A DNA stretch of 41,179 nucleotides from Limosilactobacillus fastidiosus (GTDB lineage: Bacteria > Bacillota > Bacilli > Lactobacillales > Lactobacillaceae): contig NZ_JACIUZ010000003.1 in NCBI RefSeq assembly GCF_014145505.1, positions 1 to 41,179 on the forward strand, written 5' to 3'. Numbering within the stretch: position 1 is the stretch's first letter; each line of letters begins with the position of its first letter. Positions 26,516 through 34,560 of this stretch are shown in pieces. Position numbers and translations under genes: made by a program. Below the pieces are notes generated by a model. It was not told the origin of the DNA, made no database searches, and saw only the letters and a list, made by a program, of their open reading frames with translations.

Positions 26516-27076
26516 ATGAAGATGATTGTTGGTTTAGGAAATATCGGAACACGCTACGATGAAACTCGTCATAATACTGGCTTTATGGTAGTTGATCAAT
26601 TAGCACGAGATTATCATTTAGGGGCCTTTACTCACCTTAAACAAGAGGCAGTGGCGGTTACTGGAATGATTGATGGTGAAAAAGTAATGCTAGTTAAACC
26701 CACAACCTTTATGAATGATTCAGGAAGAGCTGTAGGTCCACTAGTTGACTACTATGATATTGATCTTGATGATTTAGTAGTGGTTAATGATGACCTTGAT
26801 ATGCCAGTTGGTAAGGTTCGCTTGAAAACCCATGGTGCTTCAGGTGGTCATAATGGACTAAAGAGTATTATCAACGCTTTAGGCACTAATAAGTTTAACC
26901 GGGTTAAGGTTGGAATTGATCATCCTCAACACGGAACCGTCGTCAGCCATGTTCTTGGCAAATTTACTAAAGATGAACGACCAAACTTTGACCAAGCCGT
27001 CCTCACCGCTGAACACGCCCTTGAAGACTGGGTTAAAGGCAAAGACTTTGCGAGTTTGATGAACGAATATAACTAG
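26516..27076 (+). CDS. pth: Peptidyl-tRNA hydrolase
   Basis: Cleaves peptidyl-tRNA released from stalled ribosomes. 186 residues. Opening motif VGLGNIGTRYDETRHNTGF with catalytic His19 and Asn9 (GNPG is more common than GNIG), FMNDSGRAV, and VVNDDLDMPVGKVRLKTHGASGGHNGLKSI with the conserved Asp and Asn. Length and motifs are complete. Binding site AGAGGGGGACG upstream. Followed by mfd, as in B. subtilis (spoVC-fin-mfd), but here separated by 370 bases of repeat-bearing sequence. Confidence 0.96.
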   Translation: MKMIVGLGNIGTRYDETRHNTGFMVVDQLARDYHLGAFTHLKQEAVAVTGMIDGEKVMLVKPTTFMNDSGRAVGPLVDYYDIDLDDLVVVNDDLDMPVGKVRLKTHGASGGHNGLKSIINALGTNKFNRVKVGIDHPQHGTVVSHVLGKFTKDERPNFDQAVLTAEHALEDWVKGKDFASLMNEYN

Positions 27077-27077
27077 A

Positions 27078-27205
27078 GTGCTTTCGCACCAGAGAATTTC
27101 CGAAAGGCTAGCGATTTCTCCTGACGAAGGCGATTTGCGCCTAGGAAGGAGGTCGCTAACTCTAGGAAATTCGGGCGAAGCACGTTTTGACTATGTTGTG
27201 GTAGA
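27078..27205 (+). repeat. Structured intergenic repeat, copy 1
   Basis: A nested inverted repeat: GTGCTTTCGC (27078-27087) with GCGAAGCAC (27175-27183); GAATTTCC (27094-27101) with GGAAATTC (27165-27172); CTAGCGA (27108-27114) with TCGCTA (27153-27158); CTCCT with AGGAGG; and a central GGCG/CGCC hairpin (27129-27141). The whole would fold into one long, nearly continuous stem. It is followed by TTGACTATGTTGTGGTAGA (27187-27205). GC content is clearly above the surroundings. Not coding on either strand as far as I can see. Family unknown. Confidence 0.75.
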
Positions 27206-27229
27206 TCGAGCGTGCGGTCGGGGCGAGCA

Positions 27230-27355
27230 GGTTTCAGCTATGTCGCATTAGAATTACTAACGATTTCTCCACTGAACGCCGAACTCGTCGTCGGAGGTGG
27301 GGTCGTTAGCTTGAAGAAGCTTAGGGCGAGCAGTTCTTGACTATGTTGTGGTAGA
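27230..27355 (+). repeat. Structured intergenic repeat, copy 2
   Basis: A diverged tandem copy of the upstream element, offset by about 150 bases. CTAACGA (27257-27263) pairs with TCGTTAG (27303-27309), CCAC with GTGG, and a central CCGA/TCGG hairpin. It shares GATTTCTCC, a GGCGAGCA-like block, and ends with the identical 19-mer TTGACTATGTTGTGGTAGA (27337-27355). Base changes in the main stem arms (CTAGCGA to CTAACGA, TCGCTA to TCGTTA) keep the pairing, which suggests the fold is selected. Confidence 0.72.
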
Positions 27356-27446
27356 AATGGAGAAAATCGCAGCCAAGCAAGCCTATTCAGCTGGTCGAAC
27401 ATAGTAATTGAATACAACCATAAAAAAGCAGAAAGGAGGAATCCAG

Positions 27447-30400
27447 TTGGAATTAACTGACTTTTGTACACGGACAAAGGAATTCAAACAAGTTGCTAAA
27501 GCGATTGAACAACATCACCGTCAACTAATTACCGGGATTTCCGGTTCAGCACGAACTTTATTACTGGCAACGTTAAAAAGGAAACTTGGCCAGCCACAAT
27601 TAGTAATTACCGATAGTCTTTTCCATATGCAGGAATTGGCTGCTGATTTGGAAAATTTATTACCTGAAGAAGAGGTTTACCAATTTCCGGTAGAGGAAGT
27701 CCTTGCTGCCGAAGTAGCAACAAGTTCACCAAATTATCGCTTGCAGCGGGTCCAAGCACTGGACGCATTGATTAATAAAAAGCCAGCAATTATCCTTGCT
27801 TCAACTGCTGGATTGCGACGAAATATTGTCTCTCCTGAGTTATTTGACCAAGCTCGGTTAACTCTCAAAGTTGGTGGGGAGATTGATCCTGAAACAGCAG
27901 CGGAACAACTGAGTTCAATGGGGTACCAGCGACAAAAAATGGTTCTCCGGCCAGGGGACTTTGCCGTCCGCGGCTCGATTATTGATATTTATGCCTTAAA
28001 CACTGATGAGCCAGTGCGGGTTGACCTTTTTGATACTGAAATTGATTCTTTAAGATATTTTGATGCCAGTACGCAACGAAGTATCAAAAACGTGAAGGAA
28101 GTCGAAATTCTTCCGGCAACTGACTTTATCCTTCCGGTTACTGAATTTTCACGGGTGGAAAAAGAATTAACCAAGCAGTATCACCAACTAAAAGAACAGA
28201 TAGATGGTGAAGATGAACAAGAGCAACTTGCAAACCGGTTTGAACCATTATTAACAGCCTTAAAGCAACACCAATTGACTAACGAATTGCTGGTCTTTAC
28301 TGATCTGATTTATCCACAAAAGCATTCTTTGCTGGATTACCTTTCTGCCGACGGTGTGGTTCATTTTGATGATTGGACGCGAATTAAGCAGACTGCCAAA
28401 GAGATTAGTGAGGAGGAGTTGGGATGGCTAGAGGATAAGGCTAAACACCAACAACTTCTCCAGGCGACAAGTCTTGGTCATGATGTTAGTCAACTCATGA
28501 GCCAGGATAAACATGCTCAGGATTTCTGGGCGCTTTTCCGTAAAGGAATGGGCCAATTACGGTTTAAGGTAATGACTGACCTGGGAAGTCGGACAATGCA
28601 GCGGTTCTTCGGCCAAATGCCCCTGCTAAAAACAGAAATGCAACGGTGGCTTGCTCAAGGACAAACAGTTATTTTAATGGCAAGCAGTAAGGAGCGTCGC
28701 GACCAGATTGCACGAACAATGGATGATTTTGGCATTAAGGTCACCACAACCGAATTGAACCAACTTCAACAAAATATTGTTCAATTGGTCCCCACTAACC
28801 TAGCAAACGGCTTTGAAATTCCTCAGATGGGGTTAGTAGTGATTACTGAAGGGGAAATGTTTAAGCAGGTAAAGAAGCGACGGATCAGTCCGCAAAAGTT
28901 AGTTAATGCCGAGCGGATTAAGAACTACTTAGACCTCAAGCCAGGAGATTATGTTGTCCATGTTAACCACGGGATCGGGATCTTTAGCGGTATTCGGACG
29001 ATGGAAGTCGATGGCGTGCACCAAGACTACATGGTGATTAACTACCGAAATAATGCGCAGATTTTTGTTCCGGTTACCCAATTAAATTTGGTTCAAAAGT
29101 ACGTTTCGGCTGAATCGAAGACGCCACATATTAACAAACTTGGTGGTAATGAATGGGCTAAAACGAAGCGTCGGGTTGCCTCTAAGGTTGAAGATATTGC
29201 TGATGAGTTAGTTGATCTTTATGCTAAGCGGGAGACCGAAAAGGGTTATGCCTTTCCTAAGGATGACTATTTGCAAAAACAGTTTGATGCTAACTTCCCT
29301 TATTCTGAAACTCGGGATCAGCTCCGGAGTATTACTGAAATTAAGGAAGATATGGAGAAACCTAAACCAATGGATCGCCTACTAGTAGGTGATGTCGGTT
29401 ACGGGAAAACAGAAGTAGCCTTGCGAGCAATCTTTAAGGCCGTTACTGGTGGTAAGCAAGTGGCCTTTCTTGTACCGACTACTGTTTTAGCTCAGCAACA
29501 TTACGACACAATGAAGAAGCGTTTTGAAGGCTTTCCAATTGAGATTGCCCTGATGTCCCGGTTCAAGACGCGAAAGGAACTTAAAGAGACCGAAAAGGGA
29601 TTAGCTGATGGTTCAATAGATGTTGTTGTTGGAACTCACCGGATCCTTTCAAAGGATGTTCGTTTCAAGGATCTCGGCTTGTTAATTGTTGATGAGGAAC
29701 AACGCTTTGGAGTTAAGCATAAGGAAAAACTGAAACAAATGAAGAATAATGTCGATGTGTTGACCTTGACTGCTACACCAATTCCCCGAACGCTCCATAT
29801 GTCAATGCTAGGGGTTCGGGATCTTTCTGTTCTCGAAACACCACCTGCTGGTCGTTATCCAATTCAAACCTACGTGATGGAACAAAATGCAGGAGCAATC
29901 CGCGATGGGATCCTTAGGGAAATGCAACGTGGTGGACAAGTCTACTATCTTCATAACCGGGTAATGGATATTGAAGAGACTGTTGCCCGTCTTCAACAAT
30001 TGGTTCCTGAAGCACGGATAGGCTATATAGATGGCCAAATGAGTGAAAATGAACTTGAATCGGTTCTATACGAATTTATTCAGGGCGGCTATGATGTTTT
30101 GGTAACAACCTCAATTATCGAAACTGGGGTTGATATTCCTAACGTAAATACTTTATTTGTTGAAAATGCTGACCGGATGGGATTAGCTCAGTTGTATCAA
30201 ATTCGGGGACGGATCGGCCGGAGTAACCGGGTTGCCTATGCTTACTTTATGTACCAACCTAATAAGGTCCTAACTGAACTCGGTGAAAAGCGTCTAGCAG
30301 CAATTCGTGATTTTACTGAATTAGGATCTGGCTTTAAGATTGCGATGCGGGATCTATCTATTCGGGGCGCTGGTAATCTTTTAGGAAAACAACAGCACGG

Positions 30401-30965
30401 CTTTATTGATTCGGTTGGGTATGATCTCTATTCTTCAATGTTGAGTGATGCGGTTGCCAAAAAGCAGGGGAAGAAGCAGGTGGCTAAGTCAGATGCTGAG
30501 GTTGAACTGGGTGTTGAAGCCTACTTGCCTGATGATTATATTAATGATCAACAACAGAAGATCGAGTTATATAAGACGATTCGAACAGCAGCCAATGATG
30601 ATGAACTTCTTGATATTCAGGGGGACTTGATTGATCGGTTTGGGGATTATCCGAAAGCAGTTGGGAACCTTCTCTTAATTAGTCAATTGAAGCTCCATGC
30701 TGACTTGGCAATGATTGCTAATATTAAGCGGCAACGGGACCAAATTATGATTACCTTTACTGAAAAAGGGAGTCGGAACATTACAGCACCGCAGATCATT
30801 AAGGAATTGGCACAGACAAAGTTTAAGGCAACGATCGGTGAGGAAGATCATCAACTAAGCGTTCGCTTAGTGATTCAACCAAAGATGACAGTTGATGATT
30901 GGCTTCACCAGCTTCTGAAGTTCATTACTGCATTAAGTAATTTAAAGCAAGAACAGAAAAAATAG
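27447..30965 (+). CDS. mfd: Transcription-repair coupling factor
   Basis: ATP-driven translocase that removes RNA polymerase stalled at DNA damage and recruits UvrA. 1172 residues. An N-terminal UvrB-like region (GISGSARTLLLATL, ASTAGLRR) is followed by the RNAP-interacting domain (LKPGDYVVHVNHGIGIF), then the RecG-like helicase core with Walker A GDVGYGKTEVA near 647, DEEQRFG near 749, and TATPIPRTL. The C-terminal TRCF domain is present. The in-frame extension to 27408 lacks a proper start; TTG at 27447 follows AAAGGAGG at six to seven bases. No promoter is obvious between pth and mfd, so it is probably cotranscribed through the repeats. Confidence 0.97.
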   Translation: MELTDFCTRTKEFKQVAKAIEQHHRQLITGISGSARTLLLATLKRKLGQPQLVITDSLFHMQELAADLENLLPEEEVYQFPVEEVLAAEVATSSPNYRLQRVQALDALINKKPAIILASTAGLRRNIVSPELFDQARLTLKVGGEIDPETAAEQLSSMGYQRQKMVLRPGDFAVRGSIIDIYALNTDEPVRVDLFDTEIDSLRYFDASTQRSIKNVKEVEILPATDFILPVTEFSRVEKELTKQYHQLKEQIDGEDEQEQLANRFEPLLTALKQHQLTNELLVFTDLIYPQKHSLLDYLSADGVVHFDDWTRIKQTAKEISEEELGWLEDKAKHQQLLQATSLGHDVSQLMSQDKHAQDFWALFRKGMGQLRFKVMTDLGSRTMQRFFGQMPLLKTEMQRWLAQGQTVILMASSKERRDQIARTMDDFGIKVTTTELNQLQQNIVQLVPTNLANGFEIPQMGLVVITEGEMFKQVKKRRISPQKLVNAERIKNYLDLKPGDYVVHVNHGIGIFSGIRTMEVDGVHQDYMVINYRNNAQIFVPVTQLNLVQKYVSAESKTPHINKLGGNEWAKTKRRVASKVEDIADELVDLYAKRETEKGYAFPKDDYLQKQFDANFPYSETRDQLRSITEIKEDMEKPKPMDRLLVGDVGYGKTEVALRAIFKAVTGGKQVAFLVPTTVLAQQHYDTMKKRFEGFPIEIALMSRFKTRKELKETEKGLADGSIDVVVGTHRILSKDVRFKDLGLLIVDEEQRFGVKHKEKLKQMKNNVDVLTLTATPIPRTLHMSMLGVRDLSVLETPPAGRYPIQTYVMEQNAGAIRDGILREMQRGGQVYYLHNRVMDIEETVARLQQLVPEARIGYIDGQMSENELESVLYEFIQGGYDVLVTTSIIETGVDIPNVNTLFVENADRMGLAQLYQIRGRIGRSNRVAYAYFMYQPNKVLTELGEKRLAAIRDFTELGSGFKIAMRDLSIRGAGNLLGKQQHGFIDSVGYDLYSSMLSDAVAKKQGKKQVAKSDAEVELGVEAYLPDDYINDQQQKIELYKTIRTAANDDELLDIQGDLIDRFGDYPKAVGNLLLISQLKLHADLAMIANIKRQRDQIMITFTEKGSRNITAPQIIKELAQTKFKATIGEEDHQLSVRLVIQPKMTVDDWLHQLLKFITALSNLKQEQKK

Positions 30966-30980
30966 AAAGAAGAGGATGAC

Positions 30981-31247
30981 ATGCGATTAGATAAATTTCT
31001 CAAAGTATCAAGAATTATTAAGCGGCGTTCGGTGGCAAAGGAGATTGCTGATCAAGGAAGAATCCTAATTAATGATCGGCCAGCTAAGTCTTCAAGCCAG
31101 GTTGTTGCAGGGGATACGTTAACGATTAAGTTTGGTAATAAAACTGAAACTGTTAAGGTTAATCAGATCGTTGAAACAACCAAGAAGAGCGAAGCAGAAA
31201 GTATGTATAAAATTATTGATGAAACCTATGCAGAAAATTTTGATTAG
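30981..31247 (+). CDS. rqcP: S4-domain RNA-binding protein RqcP (YabO)
   Basis: 88 residues, S4 domain at the N-terminus: MRLDKFLKVSRIIKRRSVAKE, then RILINDRPAKSSSQVVAGDTL. RqcP (B. subtilis YabO, Hsp15 homologue) works with RqcH on obstructed 50S subunits to add C-terminal Ala tails. Located 15 bases after mfd with AGAAGAGGA before the ATG, as in other Firmicutes. It shares the ribosome rescue theme with pth in the same operon. Confidence 0.92.
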   Translation: MRLDKFLKVSRIIKRRSVAKEIADQGRILINDRPAKSSSQVVAGDTLTIKFGNKTETVKVNQIVETTKKSEAESMYKIIDETYAENFD

Positions 31248-31370
31248 GGCTAATACTAATAATGAACAATTATTAATAAAATATTTAATAATTTCAATTG
31301 TTTATAGACAATTCCCCTCAAAGACTGCTATACTTAACTCGTGATAAGTCAAATTAGGGAGGCAATAAAA

Positions 31371-31727
31371 ATGAAGAGTCGTTCTGGCAAAGTTTCACAA
31401 ATCAACACACCTTATGCTAGACAGATTACTGTTAATCAACAGGTGGTACGACGAACACGTATTAAGCGTTGTAAACTGATTCTGCTCTTCTTTACTATTG
31501 TTTTCTTGATTCTTGGATTACAAATTATTCAGAATAAGCGATCTTTGACGAAGATTAATGCTAGTATTCGTACTTCGAAGACCCAATTAGTCCGACAAAA
31601 GGAAATTGGAAAAGATCTTAAACAAGAGAAAAAGCAGCTACATAATCCCGATTATCTGCAACAAATAATCCGCTCAAAGTATAATTATACGAAGAAGGGC
31701 GAAACGGTTTATAATTTAGATAATTAG
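31371..31727 (+). CDS. divIC: Septum formation initiator DivIC (FtsB family)
   Basis: 118 residues. A short cytoplasmic part with many basic residues, one membrane helix (about 37-53, CKLILLFFTIVFLILGL), then an extracellular coiled coil (TKINASIRTSKTQLVRQKEIGKDLKQEKKQL) ending in DYLQQIIRSKYNYTKKGETVYNL, the FtsB/DivIC signature. It pairs with FtsL and DivIB at the division site. The frame extends to 31341, but the ATG at 31371 has GGGAGG eight bases upstream. The order rqcP-divIC-yabR is conserved. A terminator follows. Confidence 0.93.
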   Translation: MKSRSGKVSQINTPYARQITVNQQVVRRTRIKRCKLILLFFTIVFLILGLQIIQNKRSLTKINASIRTSKTQLVRQKEIGKDLKQEKKQLHNPDYLQQIIRSKYNYTKKGETVYNLDN

Positions 31728-31731
31728 TAAC

Positions 31732-31776
31732 AAAAAACAGGAACAGGGTCATGATTAATTTGTTCCTGTTTTTTCT
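31732..31776 (+). terminator. Terminator after divIC
   Basis: AAAAAACAGGAACA (31732-31745) pairs with TGTTCCTGTTTTTT (31761-31774), 14 perfect pairs. Confidence 0.9.
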
Positions 31777-31815
31777 TACATATTAATGTTTTATCACCTT
31801 TTCTGGTTTGAAGTA

Positions 31816-31824
31816 TGGTATACT
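31816..31824 (+). promoter_or_regulatory. Extended -10 promoter of yabR-tilS-hpt
   Basis: TGGTATACT: TATACT (31819-31824) with the TGn extension and no good -35. It lies between the divIC terminator and yabR. Confidence 0.5.
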
Positions 31825-31875
31825 CAACGTACATTTATCGCAAACATTGTGGCTTGAGGAGGATCAATTAATTTC

Positions 31876-32361
31876 ATGTCAGTTGAAGTTGGAGCAAAGG
31901 TTTCGGGTAAGGTTTCAGGAATTACTAATTTCGGTGCCTTTGTTGATTTGGATGATAACCAAACTGGTTTAGTACATATTAGTCAAATTTCAAACAACTA
32001 TGTAAAGGACATTCATGATGTACTGTCAGTCGGTGATACGGTAACAGTTAAGGTTACTAAGGTCGGCGATGATGGTAAGATTGCTCTTTCAATGAAAGAT
32101 GCTGAAGAACATCATCATGATGAAGGACGTGGTGAACGCCATCATAATAATTTTCGTCATGAACGGCGGAGTAATAATTTTGAACGACAAAATCAACATG
32201 GTTACCATGGTGGATTCAATTCAGGCCACCACCAATCACGGCGTCATGAAAACTTTGATGAGATGTTAGCTGGTTATTTAAAGGAAAGTGAATCACGGCT
32301 TTCAACATTGAAACGTCAGACGGACGGTAAGCGTGGCGGTCGTGGTGGTCGTCGGAGTTAA
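31876..32361 (+). CDS. yabR: S1-domain RNA-binding protein (YabR)
   Basis: 161 residues. A single S1/OB domain (1-72: VGAKVSGKVSGITNFGAFVDLDDNQTGLVHIS in two pieces, then VKVTKVGDDGKIALSMKDA) is followed by a low-complexity tail rich in His, Arg, Asn and Gly with RG repeats at the end, probably binding RNA. The ATG is 13 bases from GAGGAGG, longer than usual; an in-frame ATT lies closer but ATG remains the simplest start. Followed by tilS one base after the stop. Confidence 0.88.
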   Translation: MSVEVGAKVSGKVSGITNFGAFVDLDDNQTGLVHISQISNNYVKDIHDVLSVGDTVTVKVTKVGDDGKIALSMKDAEEHHHDEGRGERHHNNFRHERRSNNFERQNQHGYHGGFNSGHHQSRRHENFDEMLAGYLKESESRLSTLKRQTDGKRGGRGGRRS

Positions 32362-32362
32362 G

Positions 32363-33751
32363 ATGAATTTAAACAATATATTCAAGCGACACCTACAACA
32401 GGGTCGCTTTTTTGATAAAGGTAAAAGAGTGGTTGTAGCTGTTTCAACGGGAGTTGACTCAATGGTGTTGCTATCCTTATTACAACGTCTTCCCGAAACG
32501 GTCCGGCCACAAATAGTTGTTGCCCACGTAAATCACCAACTGAGAAAACAAAGTAAGGAAGAAGAACAGTTTATTCGGCACTATTGTAGTACACATCACC
32601 TTCGATTAGTCGTTTACCAGTGGGCAATAGCAGAACATCCAACGACAGGAATTGAGGAAGCAGCTCGAAAAATACGTTATCACTTTTTCAATCGGGTAAT
32701 GAAACAAGAACAAGCGTCAGTTTTAATCACTGCTCACCATAAAAATGATTTAGCTGAAACAATGTTGATGAAATTAACGCGGGGCGGTCAGTTACACCAG
32801 TTGATTGGAATGAAAGAACAGCGGGATTTTGTTGACGGAAAGCTTGTGCGGCCATTGCTTGACTTTACCAAACAACAATTACGTGAATATGCGATTAGTA
32901 ATCATTTAAAATGGTATGAGGATGAAACTAATTATGAACTAACTGTTAGTAGGAATCGTTTTCGTCACCGAATCATTCCTCTATTGGAAGCAGAAAATCC
33001 TAACCTTCTTGATTCACTGAGTAGTTATCATGAGCAATTAGAATTAGCGGTTGAACTTGAAGACCAGTTTGCAAAAGAGCAATTGCAAAGAATAAAGGAT
33101 AAACAGGGACACGTTAATTTAAAACAGTTATTACAGTTTTCTTTAGCGAAAGAACGATTAATCCTGTTGAAGTGGTTAGAGTGGTCTGGGGCGACTAATT
33201 TGAAGCAGGGATTTATTGAACAGCTGCTTGCAGATATTAATAATCGTCATTTGCCCCAATTTAATCGTCAAATCACCCCTAAATTAATCTTATTTAAGAA
33301 CTATTCCGAACTATTTTTGAAAAATGTTAATCAATTACCACAAAAAGCTCAAACTTCCCTAAATTCTGTGGTAAAATTGGGCCGTTGGTATCCAATTGGA
33401 AACGATTATCAAATTGCAGTAGCACTAACCAAGCAGTTCTTTGGCAAAACGGTTGATTATCAGGAGATGTGGTTGGCTCCCGAGCAATTGCCATTAAGGA
33501 TTCGCCGGTGGCAGTCTCAAGATCGGTTACCGTTAAAAAATGGCGGTCATCAAAAGATTAGTCGTGTTCTAATTGATCAGAAAGTACCGTTATCAGAGCG
33601 TGATCAGCAGTTGGTGATTGCTGATGCTAAGAATAATATAGTATGGGCCGTTGGGCGGAAATGGGGATGGTTTACCCGGCCCGATGATTACCTTGACCAA
33701 TGGCAACGGCTAGTTATTGGTATACGTGATTTAAAGAGGAGAAAAGAATGA
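32363..33751 (+). CDS. tilS: tRNA(Ile)-lysidine synthase
   Basis: Modifies C34 of the CAU-anticodon isoleucine tRNA so that it reads AUA. 462 residues. The PP-loop reads VAVSTGVDSMVLL (residues 25-37); the consensus SGGxDS is STGVDS here, a conservative variant. Other conserved parts are AHVNHQLR, GIEEAARKIRY, TAHHKNDLAETMLMKLTRG and the C-terminal TilS domain. The frame opens earlier (32333), overlapping yabR, but the ATG at 32363 with CGGAG before it is the standard start. It overlaps hpt by 4 bases (ATGA). Confidence 0.95.
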   Translation: MNLNNIFKRHLQQGRFFDKGKRVVVAVSTGVDSMVLLSLLQRLPETVRPQIVVAHVNHQLRKQSKEEEQFIRHYCSTHHLRLVVYQWAIAEHPTTGIEEAARKIRYHFFNRVMKQEQASVLITAHHKNDLAETMLMKLTRGGQLHQLIGMKEQRDFVDGKLVRPLLDFTKQQLREYAISNHLKWYEDETNYELTVSRNRFRHRIIPLLEAENPNLLDSLSSYHEQLELAVELEDQFAKEQLQRIKDKQGHVNLKQLLQFSLAKERLILLKWLEWSGATNLKQGFIEQLLADINNRHLPQFNRQITPKLILFKNYSELFLKNVNQLPQKAQTSLNSVVKLGRWYPIGNDYQIAVALTKQFFGKTVDYQEMWLAPEQLPLRIRRWQSQDRLPLKNGGHQKISRVLIDQKVPLSERDQQLVIADAKNNIVWAVGRKWGWFTRPDDYLDQWQRLVIGIRDLKRRKE

Positions 33752-34290
33752 ATAACGATATTGAACGAGTATTATACAGTGAAGAAGAAATTAACCGTCG
33801 GATGGATGAACTTGCAAAACAGTTAACCGCTGAATATAGGGAACAGCGACCATTGATTATTTCTGTAATGACCGGAGCCGTTTTATTTACTGTTGATATG
33901 ATTAAGCGAATGGACATTATGGCAAAACTTGATTTTATCGATGTTTCTAGTTACTACGGTGGGACCTCTTCGACTGGTGAAGTAAAACTGGTTCAAGACT
34001 TGAAGTCAGATATTCGTGGACGTTCAATTCTGATTATGGAAGATATCGTTGATACTGGCCATACTTTGAAGTTCTTAATTGAACTGTTAAAAGAACGTGG
34101 TGCAAAGAGCGTTAAGGTTTGCACCTTATTAGATAAGCCTGAAGGGCGTCAAGTTGAAGTAAAGGCTGATTATGTCGGATTTAATGTTCCAAATGAGTTT
34201 TTAGTTGGTTATGGGCTAGATTACAAGGGGTATTATCGGAACCTTCCTTATGTTGGAATTTTAAAGCCAGCTGTTTATGAAAAAGACTAA
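33748..34290 (+). CDS. hpt: Hypoxanthine phosphoribosyltransferase
   Basis: Purine salvage: hypoxanthine or guanine plus PRPP to IMP or GMP. 180 residues. The PRPP loop is LIMEDIVDTGHTLKFL (residues 98-104 EDIVDTG); the SSYYGGTSSTGEV flexible loop and VGYGLDYKGYYRNLPYVG at the C-terminus are typical. ATG overlaps the tilS stop and has AGAGGAG upstream. Ends the yabR-tilS-hpt operon; a terminator lies 23 bases on. The tilS-hpt-ftsH order is conserved across Firmicutes. Confidence 0.96.
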   Translation: MNNDIERVLYSEEEINRRMDELAKQLTAEYREQRPLIISVMTGAVLFTVDMIKRMDIMAKLDFIDVSSYYGGTSSTGEVKLVQDLKSDIRGRSILIMEDIVDTGHTLKFLIELLKERGAKSVKVCTLLDKPEGRQVEVKADYVGFNVPNEFLVGYGLDYKGYYRNLPYVGILKPAVYEKD

Positions 34291-34312
34291 TTAAATAGAA
34301 TGGGCTATTTTT

Positions 34313-34353
34313 AAGGCTTCAGAGTTTGGATTTTCAGATTTTGAAGCCTTTTT
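34313..34353 (+). terminator. Terminator after hpt
   Basis: AAGGCTTCA (34313-34321) pairs with TGAAGCCTT (34342-34350), then TTT. Internal bases can extend the stem. Confidence 0.8.
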
Positions 34354-34479
34354 GAATGGATTTAAATATTTAGCTTATACTCCGTCCTTTTGAATTGTTG
34401 GTAAATCAGTGGAAAAATTAGCCTAAAAAATGTAGAATTGGGCGTTGTTGGATGGTGTCTATTAAGTGTGTTAATTGAC

Positions 34480-34508
34480 TGGTCAATATTTGTCAATTAT
34501 GCTATGAT
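34480..34508 (+). promoter_or_regulatory. ftsH promoter overlapped by a CtsR-like operator
   Basis: TGGTCA (34480-34485), 17 bases, then TATGAT (34503-34508) with an extended TGC. A direct heptad repeat GGTCAAT-ATT-TGTCAAT (34481-34497) covers the -35 and spacer. It fits the CtsR operator pattern (RGTCAAA-NAN-RGTCAAA) with small deviations. CtsR control of ftsH has been described in Lactobacillus plantarum. Confidence 0.68.
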
Positions 34509-34560
34509 AGTCACTACAATTGTAACCACAATATTGTTGCTGGTAGAATAGGAGGTTGTT

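Noticed and set aside
27187-27205. The 19-mer TTGACTATGTTGTGGTAGA as a promoter -35
   Set aside because: TTGACT is present, but no -10 box lies at 16-18 bases in either copy. A shared TGTTGTGGTA also occurs on the minus strand near 11300 and looks coincidental.
27238-27477. 79-codon minus-strand frame across repeat copy 2
   Set aside because: It spans the structured repeat and the mfd start, has no binding site, and copy 1 does not keep the same frame open.
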